Origin: Priapulus caudatus
Taxonomy: Eukaryota > Priapulida > Priapulimorpha > Priapulimorphida > Priapulidae
Reading direction: 5' to 3'
Length of the DNA: 44,619 nucleotides
Assembly: GCF_000485595.1 (NCBI RefSeq)
Contig: NW_014577735.1
Span: 23,712-68,330 of the forward strand
The position numbers were made by a program, and so were the translations under genes. Below are positions 1 through 29,511 of the stretch, in pieces. The notes beneath the pieces were generated by a model that searched no databases, was not told the DNA's origin, and worked only from the letters and a program-made list of their open reading frames with translations. The stretch's first letter is position 1, and each line of letters begins with the position of its first letter.

Positions 1-617
1 GACACGCGCCACGACGGACGGACGAGTGAGCGAGACACGCGGCACGACGGACGGACGAGTGAGCGAGACACGCGGCACGACGGACGGACGAGTGAGCGAG
101 ACACGCGGCACGACGGACGGACGAGTGAGCGAGCGCGCGGCACGATGGACGGACGAGTGAGTGAGCGCGTGGCACGACGGACGGACGAGTGAGCGAGACA
201 CGCGGCACGACGGACGGACGAGTGAGCGAGACACGCGGCACGACGGACGGACGAGTGAGCGAGAGACGCGTGGCACGACGGACGGACGAGTGAGTGAGCG
301 AGAGACGCGCGGCACGATGGACGGACGAGTGAGCGAGAGACACGCGGCACGACGGACGGACGAGTGAGTGAGCGAGAGACACGCGGCACGACGGACGGAC
401 AAGTGAGCGAGACACGCGTGGCACGACGGACGGACAAGTGAGTGAGCGAGAGACACGCGACACGACGGACGGCCAGACGAGCGAGAGACGCGTGGCACGA
501 CAGACGGACAAGTGAGCGAGTGAGAGACGCGTGGCACGACAGACGGACAAGTGAGCGAGTGAGAGACGCGCGGCGAGCGCGCGGCACAAAAGAGGGACGG
601 ACGGGCGAGCGAGCGAG
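1..617. repeat. 33-bp minisatellite in the last visible SMARCA4 intron
   Basis: Tandem array with a core of CACGACGGACGGACGAGTGA and a basic period of 33 bp, drifting to about 39 bp by insertions of GAGA or GAGT. Roughly 17-18 copies run off the left edge. It stops within about 20 bp of the exon 25 donor. Because 33 is divisible by three, it creates spurious open frames with an 11-residue repeat (HDGRTSERDTR); these are not genes. Confidence 0.95.
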
Positions 618-634
618 CGATGAGCAGCGTGTAC

Positions 635-18407
<17,773 letters not shown>

Positions 18408-19166
18408 TTCTTTCAATGCTTTTCCTTTCAGTCTAGTATACTATGTGCACCTGCTTGAAAGTCTGAAGAGGTAAAGATACATTCGCTGTTTAGTCATTGA
18501 GCAAGGTAACTTATTTCAACTTTGAAGTCACACCGGAAAATACTAGAAGCAGTGTTTCCCCTGCATTGACACCCCGCTCAAATTCTCAGCCGCCACACAG
18601 AAATTTTGTCCAAAACACCGCCTCGCTGACGAAAATCACTGTTCTTGCCCTATTTTCAGCCCCTGTTTACACTATCTTCTAAAGTTTATACCTGCTTTTA
18701 GAAGTTTAGTAAGATATGGCTATAAATTTTTATTCATGACAATCATTATTTGGTCAGTTGGGATTTGTCAGGTAGGATTTTATTAGCATTATTAGAGACA
18801 ATTTTTCTTGGCCCTATGCGCCACCAGGCGCGAAGTCGATAGATAACAGGTAACAGTCAATTTACCAGTGAGACCTACATACGCCTGATTGTGTGATTTA
18901 TTTGTTTAATGTTTTGTGACCTTATAGCTATAACCCACCTGTACCATATATTTTGTGGGAAGAGTAGTTTGTTACAATCATTACACTATTTACTAGTGAG
19001 CTGACTGTTTGATATCTGTGAAATTGTGCATTATTAATATTATATTAATTACTATCCCTTTTTGCTCTTTGCTTATTACAATTCTGCATAGTTTTATGAC
19101 TCACATTAAAGAACTTGCTAATAAGCATCTGTACAGCACACACATACTAATACCCAAGTGTAGTCT

Positions 19167-19278
19167 GGGGCCGGTTTCACAAAGTGTGATTAACTTTAAT
19201 TATGATTAAATCACTAGTCATGATTAACTTCCCGTAATTATGATTAAAGACTTAATTACGCTTCGTGAAACCAGCCCC
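19167..19278. mobile_element. Short MITE with GGGGCCGGTTTCAC termini
   Basis: A 112-bp fold-back: GGGGCCGGTTTCACAAAG at the left and CTTCGTGAAACCAGCCCC at the right (two mismatches), with an AT-rich TTAATTATGATTAA-type core repeated in both orientations. No convincing target duplication. Confidence 0.65.
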
Positions 19279-19492
19279 TTGTGTATAGTGACCAGCTAAC
19301 AATTATTACTATTATTTATTAGTATTACGGTAGCTGCAGGGAACTGCAGGAATTACTAGATGTGGCGGCAGGCTTTGCAGAAGACTACAAAATGATATAC
19401 GGCGAAGACAAGTCTCAAGTCATAACTTTTTAATAACAAGAGCCGCAAAGCGACTAGGCTCATTTGAGTACAATCGGTTGTAATTTCGTAAT

Positions 19493-19526
19493 CGATCATC
19501 GGTTGGACCCAAGTAACCGATGATCG
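19493..19526. other. 12-bp perfect hairpin
   Basis: CGATCATCGGTT, a 10-nt loop, then AACCGATGATCG. A related GATCATCGGTTGAAC sequence recurs near 26250, at the other side of the noisy block. Confidence 0.6.
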
Positions 19527-19645
19527 GTTACAATCGGTTACTCAGGGTGTTGAATGCCTGCGTGTGCGTAACGTCGTGTGCATGTACGTGTGTGCATGTA
19601 TGTGCTTGTTTAGCCCTGTTTACTGTTTGTTTTGCACTGTTTACC

Positions 19646-22600
19646 GTCCGGGGCTGAATGATATTTAGAGTGGGGTCCGCGCGTCTCGGCTGCAATGTTT
19701 CAGGATGTCGCGGGGCTTTCCGACCGCCATGTGCCATAGGCCTCCATTTCGGTCGACGGCGCGCGACCCGCCCGGGACACACACGCTATACCAGATTAGA
19801 GCTGCTCCGTTGTAGGTACATACCCGTGAGACATTGTGCCATTGTAGTCAATCAGAGAGGGCCAGCAAAGGGGAAGGGACAAAATCTGATTGAGTGCCCT
19901 GCAGGGAGAGTGTCGGGCAGGGCTAAGATCATCCAAAACTCTCACCTATGCCGAGAGTAAGGTAGTAACCAGCTCATCCACCATGCCAGGCAAGCGTGAG
20001 ACCCTGCAAAAGGACAGGCGTAAGACTAGGACGTAACGACGTATAACATGTAAATCGGAATATCAGAGACGAAAGGAACCAGAACAACCACCAATATACG
20101 AAACAAAAACGTAGGTCGCGTGGAGTAGGCGGTCGAAGGAAACCCACTGGACGGTAGACGTACTACGTCATGTGTCGAGCCTAAATCTGCCGTGTGTATT
20201 TACAAAGTCTCGTGGCTTGAAGGTAAGTGTGTCCGTGTGCTCTTTCGGTGCAGTGATCCGGTCTATATCAGGCTGTGGGCCAGTCGGTATACCAAGTAGC
20301 CCTTGTATTGCTTTATTGTTGCTCGTAAGAACACCACGCTCGCGAGAAACTTGTGACCAAGAGAGAGACTCTCATCTTCCCCTACTCACCCGCCATCACC
20401 TAAGTCGTGCTTATCTACTGCCGCTTTCCTCCGTTCTACTGAGGGCCTCTCACTGCCTGCACTACTCTTCATACCTCCAGAGATCTCTCCAATAGTAACC
20501 GAGCGATCCAACTCACCATTTGACCGCGAGAATCTGTCCATGCACTGGCCATCAAAGTTAGTATTCGCGGGTCCCATAGTGACCAGATTGCTTAGGGGGT
20601 CCGGCATTGGCCACCCCCAATGCGGAGCGCTCGCAGCTCCTCGACCAAAAGGACCGGGCGCTACGATACTTGTCTGCATTCTGAGATGCATTTTCCTGAC
20701 ATTCTGAAATAATGACAAAATAATTACAATTAATTGACAGTAAAAAAAAATTGTTTTTTTTCGATACAGTGGAAATTCCTAGTTTTGATACAACACTCGT
20801 CGTAGTGGTGTCAAAAGGAATCGAAATTCGTATAAAATACCGGATAAACGTAGTGGTGTGGCATCCTCTGCTAATCTCGCCCGATGTCGACACTGTCGCA
20901 CGCTCAGGCCCACGCCTAACGCTGATGCGATGTTTTGTGGTTGCACCCGTTATGTTAAGCTGCTATCGCGTGAGTGAGATGGTTGTACTGCCATACCTGG
21001 CTAAGGGCTTAGGGGTTCTAGCTTTATATTTATCAGCTTTAGTGCCTAGCTGCTATAGTGGTACTCAGGAGCTCCGTTATTGTCGTCGACGACATCCATG
21101 GCACTTGGACGCCGCTTCAATCATAACCACATACTCGTCGAACTAGGTTCATACAGAGATGAGCGAGGAGATCCAGCTGAACTCCCCACCCACACAGAAA
21201 CAACATTAACTGTTCTTCATGTTCGAACTTGACCTATACAATACTTCACTTAGTCAACCACTTGTCGTCCATATACCTCCTGGACGTCCTCCCGTCTCTC
21301 CGCTCCGCGTCTTACCGCCTCCATCCTTCCACACAGTAGCCCCCGCACCCCGTCCCTCACACCCGGCTCCATCATGCGCGACATCATCGTTCTCAGGGCC
21401 ACGACCGACACCACACGAAAAACATCACATTAGCTCAGAGCCCTTCATCAGTAGCGTCAGTTAGAGAAGGGTTCAGCAGCGCTCATATAGGAGTTTGGTC
21501 TCTGCCCACAGAAATTCACACGATACCCCTCTTCTCTTACCGCTCACTTTGTCGCAAGCACTCGAAGGAGCATATCAATAGCACGTCAATCGACGGCTTC
21601 CCCAATGCATATTGCCCCGCCAGTCTGTGTCAGTATCTGGAATGGTCCTTCGTATCCGAGATATCTATCAAGGCGATGCAACTTCGCGGTACCGAACATC
21701 TGTTACGCCACCACGAAGCAGAACTTTATAATCTGAGGTAAGAGAGCCTCCCTGTTCGTATAAATATGTTGCTCTAGCTCGCTCTGGATGTCTCCTCACC
21801 TCGCAAATTTCCTCTCAGCTCTCTTACCTCTGCTCCCTCCAGCCACCGATTCCGTGTAAACAGGACAAGTACCTCGAGCAGCCAGCCTGCCCGGCCTCGT
21901 CCTGCCAAATGCGATGCACTCCCTGCGCGACAGGCAGGAATCTTACATGCTGTAGCCCTAGTCAGTCCGTCACTAGCCCAATCAGCTCCTCGACTATACA
22001 ACCCCTCTCTCCCCGCATCTCGACCCCTCGCCCATGCTGCCTTCCCCAGGGTACCGCTCCCAGGATCACCAGCCGCTATCCACTGCTTCGGTCAAACTCA
22101 TCATAGCGATAGGTACCTCTAGATGCCAGTCGTACCGGCGATTTCCGGCTTGTGTCCTGAGTTTACAAATCGGCTTCATGGGAAGATTGTGCGGCACCGC
22201 ACAGAATCTACCGTACTGTAACGGCACGCCGATTTTCATCGCTCAGCCTCTAAGATTCCTCGATGGCTTCAAACTCTCAGTTCTACATGCGTAACCCCCT
22301 CCTCCTTCGTTCCCCCGTCTTCGCAACAAAGACTGCAAGACAGTATATGTTCGAAACAAGTGAGCCTTCGCTACACACCACCGCATGGGCCAATATCAGT
22401 GCGCTTATGGACGTGCATCATTCTCTCTCTACGTGCTGTGACTAAATAGTGGACATCCCGTCGTCTCCTGGAATTTCGTGTGCAAAAGCGCTTTCTTACC
22501 TATCCTCTAGACCCCTACCGAACACTTACTCGTTGATTGTCAGCATGCCTCGTGCATGGCTTACCGCTTAGACATCGCGGTCTGCGGTGGTCGTCTCTAC

Positions 22601-25600
22601 GCTCTGTTCTGGCCCCTCCCCTCCCTCCGCTCCTCCCGCCGGTGTCAGCCGTCCACGATGGAATACCGCGATTGTTGCTAACCCCCACGTGAACGTTATT
22701 AGGGTCATAATCAAACAGTACGGTAAACACCTGTATTGCACCTGTGATGAACTCGTTCATGCTCCCAAGCTCGCTCGTAGGTATGACTGGGCTACTGACA
22801 GAGGAAGTTGTCATTCTCCAAGATCTTTCTTACCCCATCATTTGTATTAGCTGAGGCCCACTTACGGGTCCCAATCGCGAGTGGCGAACGATTGGAATGG
22901 TGCTGCGACCAACGCCTTCGGCGTGTTGTCGAGACACGGTGCTCGCGTGCACTTGTATGATGTGGCTGGAAAGTCCGTACCTAATACTGATGGCAGGGCC
23001 CTAGCCGTCGGCGCGTCGAGTCCAGCGACTTCCCATCGCCAACCACGGAGAGGAACTCGAGCGGCTGACTGCAGGCCGGATCTGTCTGATACGAGCCGTG
23101 ACACCCTTGCCATACACAAAAACCTATCACGCTCTGGCAGATCCAGATAATAACTTCTTGTATACTCTCAAAGTAAAACTATTCCATTACCACCTTGACT
23201 GTGCCGTTGTTTAAAATATGAACGTGTAACTCAGCAGTTGTCCTGTTTCTAGAACTAACATGTATTCTCTTAATTCACGTTAACGACTGCTAATTCCTCA
23301 TCAGCATATCAACTTTCAAATCTATGCTTTAACCGGCCATGTTGTAGCCCGATGCACGGAAAACCGAAGTACGGAATAGACTCGCATAGAACAACTACAG
23401 AAACTAGTAGATGGCTCTCAAGGCAAGTTACACCCAAAGCAAGTGAACCGATGTCACCAAATGTCGCTGGGGCCATTTGTAAAAAACCTTAGATGACATG
23501 TCTTGTACGTTAACGGCATGGTAGGGAGTGTGGTCGGATCTAGCATAACGAGCGCCTGCGTTAGCGAGCCCGCGAAGACGTCGGCTTTAATAGGTCGTGT
23601 ACCTTTGTATCAAGCCATTAGTACAAGGGGCTGAATTAGGGCGTGTCGAATCGATATGTGAGCACCGGCGTGAAACTTATTTATAGTACTACTAACGAGT
23701 AAGTAGTCGGAATTGATAGCCAAGACAATGTGTGAATTATCGAAACTTTGCATAAGATAATTTGTAGGTATTTTCATTCGAGAGTAAGACTCCCTCAAAA
23801 GTTGCTGATTGAATATCAGTAGTGGGCCATACCAGTATAGAGTACTAGCAACCCCCTTGAAAACCACTATCCACTCCTTCATCCCATCTCTCCTCCCCCA
23901 CAAACAACAGCTCCTTCCCTCGCCCCCAGCGATTCCGCGAGCTCGCCAGCGTGGATCAGGTTACACTGATAGAGAACGTGGTTGGAACGTCGTATGTACT
24001 AGGAGCCATGTTTCCACAATACTCTAGCTACATCTACTTACCGCAGCACGCACTGCGCACACTGGTCACTGGTCACTGCTCATATCTGGCCGACGAATAC
24101 GCTCTGACAATGCAGTACGAGGCAACTACAAGCCGCTGTTATCTAGGCACCTGCCACCTGGCTGCTTGTTCGCGCGACACCCGGTAGTCTTTCAACTCCC
24201 TCACGCAATACAGCGTTTCTTCGTAGCTCTGACTCGCTGTTCCTAACCTTTTCAACCGACCCCACCCTCGGTCTGACTCTACCCTACAGCGCGTCACTCC
24301 ACCAACAGAGCAGGATTCCTTTAGATCCCGACCCAGCTCGTGATTCCCATTATGTGGTGATTTTAAAAACATGTGAAACACCAATCACAAACTACTTTAC
24401 TCTTCTCATCGGAGCGGTTCAGCATTACGTAACCGCTGTTGACAGGTATGTATGTTCAGCAAAATCACTATGAGTACAGACGCCAACTGCGTAAAGTAAA
24501 CGCAGAAAAAGCGAAGGTTGGGGAGATGGCGCGGATTAAGAACTATTCCCTTCGTTCTCGCCACTGGGGGTTCTCCCCGCGCCGATCGATTGTCACTCCG
24601 TCCGCACGCGATACTTTGATCGGCTAACGTCGGCGCCGAAGTCAGAGCTGTTCAGATAAATCTCATACGATTAAGAACGTTATAGAAAAATTATAAATGC
24701 TTAATTTGGAATTTAAAAATATCAACGCCGCTAAATTTGGTGTTTAGATTGCACTATAATGGGAGTTATCAGCAATAAGAAGCCTTGACTTTCTGTGATT
24801 AATCGTTATCCCGAGCCTCCTCTCCCACAGAGCCCCGTCCCCGCAGGAACCGGAGGAGCGCGCGATCGCGCGCAATCAATTCGGCCGCTTCGGCTACATT
24901 TGTCAACAATAAACGACGATTACAGACGACCCTTCCGGACGCGCAAGACCGCATGACCTATATATTCGTTAAGCTAAAGGCTACTTCGAGCCGTTATTCT
25001 GACCGATATGAAATATAGTTAACCCGTGTAGGCTTTCATATAATTTATGCACGCAATGAGACACCGTTCCGTATTTCGCATTTTCCGCGTACCTGAGAAG
25101 TGTCACGCGTGCGCGGCCTAACATGTGGAATGAAATTGACCACGTCAAACACTGTACCGCCGCCAATAGCCATTGTCTACACTATGACACCTCCATTGTC
25201 GCCGCGGCCACATTGGATATGTGTATGAAGTGTAACGTTACGAATCATATGGAGATGGCACAATATGGGAGCATGTGGCCGCGCATAGAAGAGAAGCTGC
25301 GCGCGCGCAGAGGAAAAAGAAAAAGATAACATGGTGGATCCGTGCGCCCTAATGAAAGCTCAGCGCCATGGATCTCAAAACTACGAGGGGTGACAGAAAG
25401 TCGAGTTCCTCCTCAAGGTCAGGGTGGCCAGTCAGCCCGGACTAACCGCGCGACCGACGCGCACGCGCGGCAGTATGTAGTCTGACTCTTCACTGCATCA
25501 CCACCGCTGTGGGCGCCGTCATCCTGTCCCGTCACAGGTCTCGCGCGCGCCCCCTGGATGGCGCCGGCGTGTCGACTCCTTCGCGCTTTGTGGAACAGTC

Positions 25601-26150
25601 CGACTCTTAGTAGGAGGTCCACTCAAGACGGGCGAAGACATGTCGCGTCGATTTGCACGTTCGTTAAGCGAAGCGGCCTGCCAAAGCCGTGTCGACAGAC
25701 GCTGCGGGCTGCGGCCCGGTCGCACGAGGGTCTCTTCTGTTGTCCACTCGGAGAACCTTCGTCATTGACTACTCTCAACAGCTGGATACCGTAACACTGC
25801 AATCTCACCATCGGCAGTTAGGCCTGAGGTCATCTCTCGATCGCGAGTATACGAGACCCGCGTGCGAGAGATGTGCTGCCTGCGACCAGGCGTACCGCGA
25901 CGCGGCAGGAGTGCGCGTTGCGATGTATAATATCGAGCTTGGACAAGGGCTCGGGAGGCAGTTACGTCGCACTCGACGTAACCATAGACTGGTAAGCGCT
26001 GCAGTTCGCTGCATGATCTATCGAGCTTGTGACAAGGGCTTGGAAACTTACTAGGCCGATTTCCGAGTATTCCTGGTACTCCGAGCCAGTAAATTTTCGT
26101 GGGCCATGAAACCTGGTACAATGAAACTAAGTCCTGATGGGCCAGTGAAA
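19646..26150. repeat. Noisy version A of the sequence around the assembly gap
   Basis: This block aligns collinearly, with many small indels, to 26740-28886 on the other side of the N gap. Matching anchors: 20161 with 27040, 20933 with 27333, 24361 with 27590, 24477 with 27667, 24672 with 27793 (about 30 identical nt), 25130 with 28160, 26055 with 28796. About 3.1 kb (roughly 21,100-24,230) has no counterpart. No open frame here looks protein-like. Best read as poorly corrected long-read sequence filling a gap; a diverged segmental duplication is the alternative. Confidence 0.75.
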
Positions 26151-26451
26151 AAAATGGAGTAAATGGTCTCATTAATGATATTTCACTTCTTTATGTGATG
26201 ATCAAGTCTGAGAATTTACTATGATGGTCACGATCATCGATTATACTTGCGATCATCGGTTGAACATTGGCTCGAACCAAGCGGCTGTGTTATTAAAATC
26301 CATAATCAATTTCATAAAAAAAAAATCTAAATTAATGTAAAACTTGAACAAGAAAACTTGGAAAAGTGATGAGAATCAGAGATATCATCGCTACTATACC
26401 AAGTTATCCTTTATTAACATACCATGTATTATACACCAGCATAGTAAAACC

Positions 26452-26476
26452 NNNNNNNNNNNNNNNNNNNNNNNNN
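26452..26476. other. Assembly gap, 25 N
   Basis: Exactly 25 undetermined bases. A fixed size suggests a placeholder left by gap-filling software rather than a measured distance. Confidence 0.99.
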
Positions 26477-26649
26477 GAGAGATGAGAGGTGAGAGAGTCA
26501 TTAGAAATAGGGAGAGAGTGGAGAGGAGCGAGGGAGAGAGTATAAAGATGAAGAATAAAAGAAAAGAGATACAGCAAGAGACAGAGGGCAAGGAATGATG
26601 CAGAGATAGTGATAATGAGGAGATACACTGATAATGAGGAGATAGAGTG

Positions 26650-26872
26650 CAGGGTTCTCCAAGCTTTTTCATTATAGCATGGCCGGGTGCTGCCTTTACG
26701 GTCCTAGTTGCAAAATCGCGAAGGCGCGTGTTGCGTGCTAGGGGCGTCCGGGGGCTATGATATTTAGCATTGGCGGCTATGATATTTAGGAGTGGGCGGT
26801 CTGGAATTTTAGGATGGGGGGCTCGACGTTAGCTGGCGGGCGCCCAGGCTATAATGCTCTTGGAGAACCCTG
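26650..26872. mobile_element. MITE family 1, copy 2
   Basis: Same 14-bp ends as the copy at 7889 (CAGGGTTCTCCAAG / CTTGGAGAACCCTG), with direct repeat AGAGTG at both sides. Internally it has scattered single-base insertions and a duplicated GGCTATGATATTTAG relative to copy 1, consistent with uncorrected sequence. A scrambled remnant of the same interior appears at about 19646-19720. Confidence 0.75.
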
Positions 26873-28886
26873 AGAGTGGTGATTTATAAGAGAGGCCAGC
26901 AAAGGGGGAAGGGGACAAAGCATTGCAGGTGGGAGATATCGAACAGATGGTGAACAGGAAGAGAACTGAAAAGAAGGTATTAGGTAAAATAAAATGAATG
27001 GGTTGAGAGGAACAAGACACATCTGCTGATCACTGTAGGTACTACGTCATTTCGAGGCTATAATTGCGTGTATTTACAAGTCTAATTGCTGTAAGTGTAA
27101 GTGTGTGTCCTGTGCTCTTCGCATGTGATTCTATACAGCTGTGCCAGTGTATAGTGTTTTTATTGTCTGTGCGGTGACTGACTACCACTCGCAGCTAGGG
27201 CCTGCATATACCTCCCAAAGTAACGCGTCATCGACCGACCAATCGGAGCGCTCGCAGTCCTCCCAAAGTGACGCGTCGTCGCCCGCCAATCGGAGCGCTC
27301 GCAGCTCAGGCACTAAAGCTGTGCGATGGTAGTTTTTGTGGTTGCATTATTTAAGCTGGCTAATCGTGAGTGGTATGGTTACTGCCATACTGGTAAGGGT
27401 TAGGGTTTAGCTTTATATTTATTCAGCTTTTAGTGCCTGAGCTGCTTAGAGTACTAGCGCTCCGAATTGCGATCGGTCAGACGACGCGTCACTTTGGGAT
27501 GTACTAATACTATGCAGGCCCTAGCTGCGTGTCTGACTACCACGGTCACTCACAGGCTGGATTTTTAGACCGACGTTTGTCATTGTTGGTATTTTAAAAC
27601 ATTTGAAACACAACACAAACTACTTACTTATGGATGTTTAATCGATTTTGTTAACAAATACTATGAAGTACAGACGGCAACTGCGTAAAAAAGCGCAGAA
27701 AAAAGTTTGGGAGTGATAGACTCCTTCTTATCATGGGGCCGCCATGTTGTCACTAACGTCCGAGTCAGAGCTGTTCAGATAAAGCTCATCGATAAGAACG
27801 TTATAGAAAAATTATAAATGCTTTTAATTGTGGAATTTAAAATTCAATGAGTAAATTTTTTGTTTAGATTGCCTGCATATGATAATCAGCAATAACATTA
27901 CTTTATGTGATTAATCGTATATCTTCTCCAGAGAGGGTCTGCGCAGAATGAGATGCGCCGATCGCAAAATAATGGCCGGAGATTTGTCACAATAAACCGA
28001 CCATTACAACTCACAAAATGACGCTAAATTTAAGATGTAAGTATCAACGTTATTTCTGACCGATATTGAAATATAAGTTAACCCGTGTATGGTTTTAATA
28101 ATTTATGCACGCGGGCATATGTTGATTTCGCCTATTAAATTCGAGTGCCTACATGTAGATAAATTGACACGGTCAAAGAACACTGTACCGCCGCCATATT
28201 GTCTAAATATGACAATCCATTGGAAGTGATTGCAAGTGTAACTTAAATCATTTGGAAGATGCCAAATATGGAGCACTGGCCGCGCATAGAGAGAAGTGCG
28301 ACGCGGCAGAGGAGAAGAAAAGATAACATGGTGGATCGTGCCGGCCCATAATGAAAGCCAGCGCATGGATCGCAAAACTAGGTGGACAGAAAGTGTTCCT
28401 CCTCAGGTCAGGGTGGCATGTACGAACCGCCGCAGTATGTAGTCTATTTCACGCAGCTGTCCCTTATTTCCCAGTCCGCTTCGCCTTGATGAACAGTACA
28501 TAGTAGAGTCCACTAAGCATTTGCACTCCGTTAACGAAGTCTGCCAAAGGCCGTGTCACAGACGGGGCGGTGCCCCGTGCATGGTTCATTCGTCAGTTGA
28601 TAACACTGATATACATGCGTTGGCATCTCACATCGGCAGTTAAGGTGATGTCCTTTTGTTTGAACCCTGCCAGGTGTTGCCTGGGACATCGACAGTTCGC
28701 TGCATGTTATCGAGCTTTGACAAGCGGCATCGGGAGCAGTACGTGCACTGACGTAAACATAGACGAAAGCTTGTGACAAGGGCCTTGGAAACTACTAGGC
28801 CTATTTTCGAGTATTCCTGGTATCCGAGGCCAGTAAATTTTCCGTGGGCCAATGAAACTGGTAATAAATAATCCTGATGGGCCAGG
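26740..28886. repeat. Noisy version B of the sequence around the assembly gap
   Basis: Collinear partner of 19646-26150 (see anchors there), and the shorter of the two. Its right end runs straight into a TC microsatellite and then into clean sequence. No gene recognised. Confidence 0.75.
27195..27527. repeat. Fold-back (long inverted repeat)
   Basis: Left arm about 27195-27252 (CTAGGGCCTGCAT ... CGGAGCGCT) and right arm about 27456-27527 (AGCGCTCCGA ... ATGCAGGCCCTAG), with an inner pair GGCACTAAAGCTG / CAGCTTTTAGTGCC. Part of the left arm is duplicated in tandem (27259-27299: CCCAAAGTGACGCGTCGTC, then CGGAGCGCTC). Fold-back termini suggest a DNA transposon; no transposase seen. Confidence 0.6.
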
Positions 28887-28889
28887 TGA

Positions 28890-28919
28890 ATCTGTCTCTC
28901 TACCTGTCTCTCCCTCTCC

Positions 28920-28965
<46 letters not shown>

Positions 28966-28983
28966 ACCTGTCTCTCCCTCTCC

Positions 28984-29030
<47 letters not shown>

Positions 29031-29098
29031 CCTGTCTCCCCATCTCTCTCTCTCTCTCTCTCTCTTTATGTCTCTTTCTCTCTCCCCCAGCTCTCTCT
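28890..29098. repeat. (TC)n microsatellite
   Basis: CT-rich tract with three internally repeated blocks (CTCTCTACCTGTCTCTCCCT type), creating spurious Ser/Leu-rich frames. Confidence 0.9.
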
Positions 29099-29477
29099 TA
29101 TACTTGCATACATATTACAAATATACAACCATATAGTTACCATAGTATATCGTCAAACTTCTGATATGGGGTGTGACAGAATGAACTCTAATTTAGTAGT
29201 TATGATAATTGCTGCTTGTAGCATGTGTATAGTCAATGCTGAATATATATATATATATGCACGTGTTAAAATAAAAACAAAGTAACAACTGCAACATACA
29301 ACAACAGAGTAAACCCCTTGATGAGAAATTACTTTTTACAGTGTGCCAGGCCAAATAAAATTGGAAAGCAAGAATCTGCAGTCATAACCAATAAACAAAA
29401 ATTAGTGTCAACCTAAAGCTGAAAACTGTTATACTAAGTGAGTAAATATGACACAATGTATTTTAATTATTTTACAG

Positions 29478-29511
29478 GTTCCCGTCATTTCAAATTCTAG
29501 GCATCGGCCAG
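29478..29511 (+). CDS. SLC35D1: SLC35D-like exon a
   Basis: A 34-nt exon reading (R)FPSFQILGIGQ, matching RFPSSLCVGLGQ of SLC35D1. Acceptor TTTTACAG, donor CAG/GTTAGT; enters in phase 2, leaves in phase 0. Confidence 0.8.

Larger units (their letters stand above)
18408..19640. other. Intergenic region upstream of SMARCA4
   Basis: Presumed promoter and 5'UTR region of the SMARCA4-like gene on its proximal side. I cannot place a TSS; no clear TATA box or CpG island stands out. It holds a MITE at 19167-19278 and a hairpin at 19493-19526. Confidence 0.5.

Noticed and set aside
20386-26172. Many open frames of 60-136 residues in the gap-flanking block
   Set aside because: None is protein-like, and the collinear second version disrupts them with indels; attributed to sequence noise.
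28852-29164. Ser/Leu-rich frames
   Set aside because: Translations of the TC microsatellite.
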